Shown piece by piece: positions 9,767 through 9,782 of a stretch of 9,782 bases of DNA; position 1 is the stretch's first letter; each line of letters begins with the position of its first letter. The notes under the pieces were generated by a model, which made no database searches, was not told the DNA's origin, and saw nothing but the letters and a program-made list of their open reading frames with translations. The DNA is from JAWLCQ01 sp041687095 (GTDB lineage: Bacteria; Planctomycetota; Phycisphaerae; SM23-33), in contig JAWLCQ010000177.1 of NCBI GenBank assembly GCA_041687095.1, positions 1-9,782 of the forward strand, written 5' to 3'. Made by a program: the position numbers and the translations under genes.

Positions 9767-9782
9767 GGGGGAGGGCCTGCCG

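Larger units (their letters stand above)
9555..9782. other. Non-coding tail after the efflux operon
   Basis: I find no gene in this stretch. It holds two copies of a hairpin repeat (annotated separately) separated by a pyrimidine-rich tract (about 9676-9705, CCTCTTCC.../TTTCTTCTT). There is no classical stem plus T-tract terminator directly after the pump stop. The next gene must begin beyond the window. Confidence 0.65.

Overview
The window is a GC-rich bacterial stretch (roughly 70% G+C by eye). It carries four convincing protein genes, all on the + strand: a PLP-dependent trans-sulfuration enzyme, then the outer-membrane, adaptor and pump genes of a tripartite heavy-metal RND efflux system (CusCBA/CzcCBA type). 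The long CusA-like pump with two additional membrane helices, the adaptor carrying heavy-metal-binding modules plus a DUF3347-like tail, and the many intergenic palindromes resemble what I know from Planctomycetota (Phycisphaerae/Planctomycetes). That assignment rests on resemblance, not on a marker gene.

Layout. 1-132: a leader with a 9-bp-stem repeat hairpin. 133-1272: cystathionine gamma-synthase/lyase-like enzyme. 1273-1681: a non-coding gap dominated by a long imperfect inverted repeat built from GAAATCC-type heptamers. 1682-3115: outer-membrane efflux lipoprotein (TolC/CusC family), whose 3' end runs through a GC-rich hairpin. 3116-3248: a short gap with an AT-rich patch that reads as a sigma70-type promoter. 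3249-5339: adaptor (CusB-like) with two CxMHP...CxxCxM metal-binding modules. 5340-5552: a repeat insertion with three hairpins, one a 73-nt REP-like structure, flanked by a near-identical 56/59-bp direct duplication of the adaptor-end/pump-start junction. 5553-9554: a 1333-residue CusA-like pump that itself carries an 80-bp double-hairpin repeat in frame. 9555-9782: non-coding, with two copies of another hairpin repeat showing a compensatory base-pair swap.

How the genes work together. The lipoprotein would form the outer-membrane channel, the adaptor would bridge the periplasm and bind metal, and the pump would export monovalent Cu/Ag or a related ion using the proton gradient. The three methionines of the CusA metal site are conserved. 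The lysine of the CusA proton relay is replaced by cysteine. No metal-responsive regulator or CusF-like chaperone lies in the window. The trans-sulfuration gene looks like an unrelated neighbour.

I see no wholly new gene system here. The unusual part is how palindromic repeats of several families have entered an ordinary metal-efflux operon: at a gene's 3' end, at a translational-coupling junction where a 74-codon reading frame still links the two genes, and inside the pump's central cytoplasmic loop without breaking the frame.
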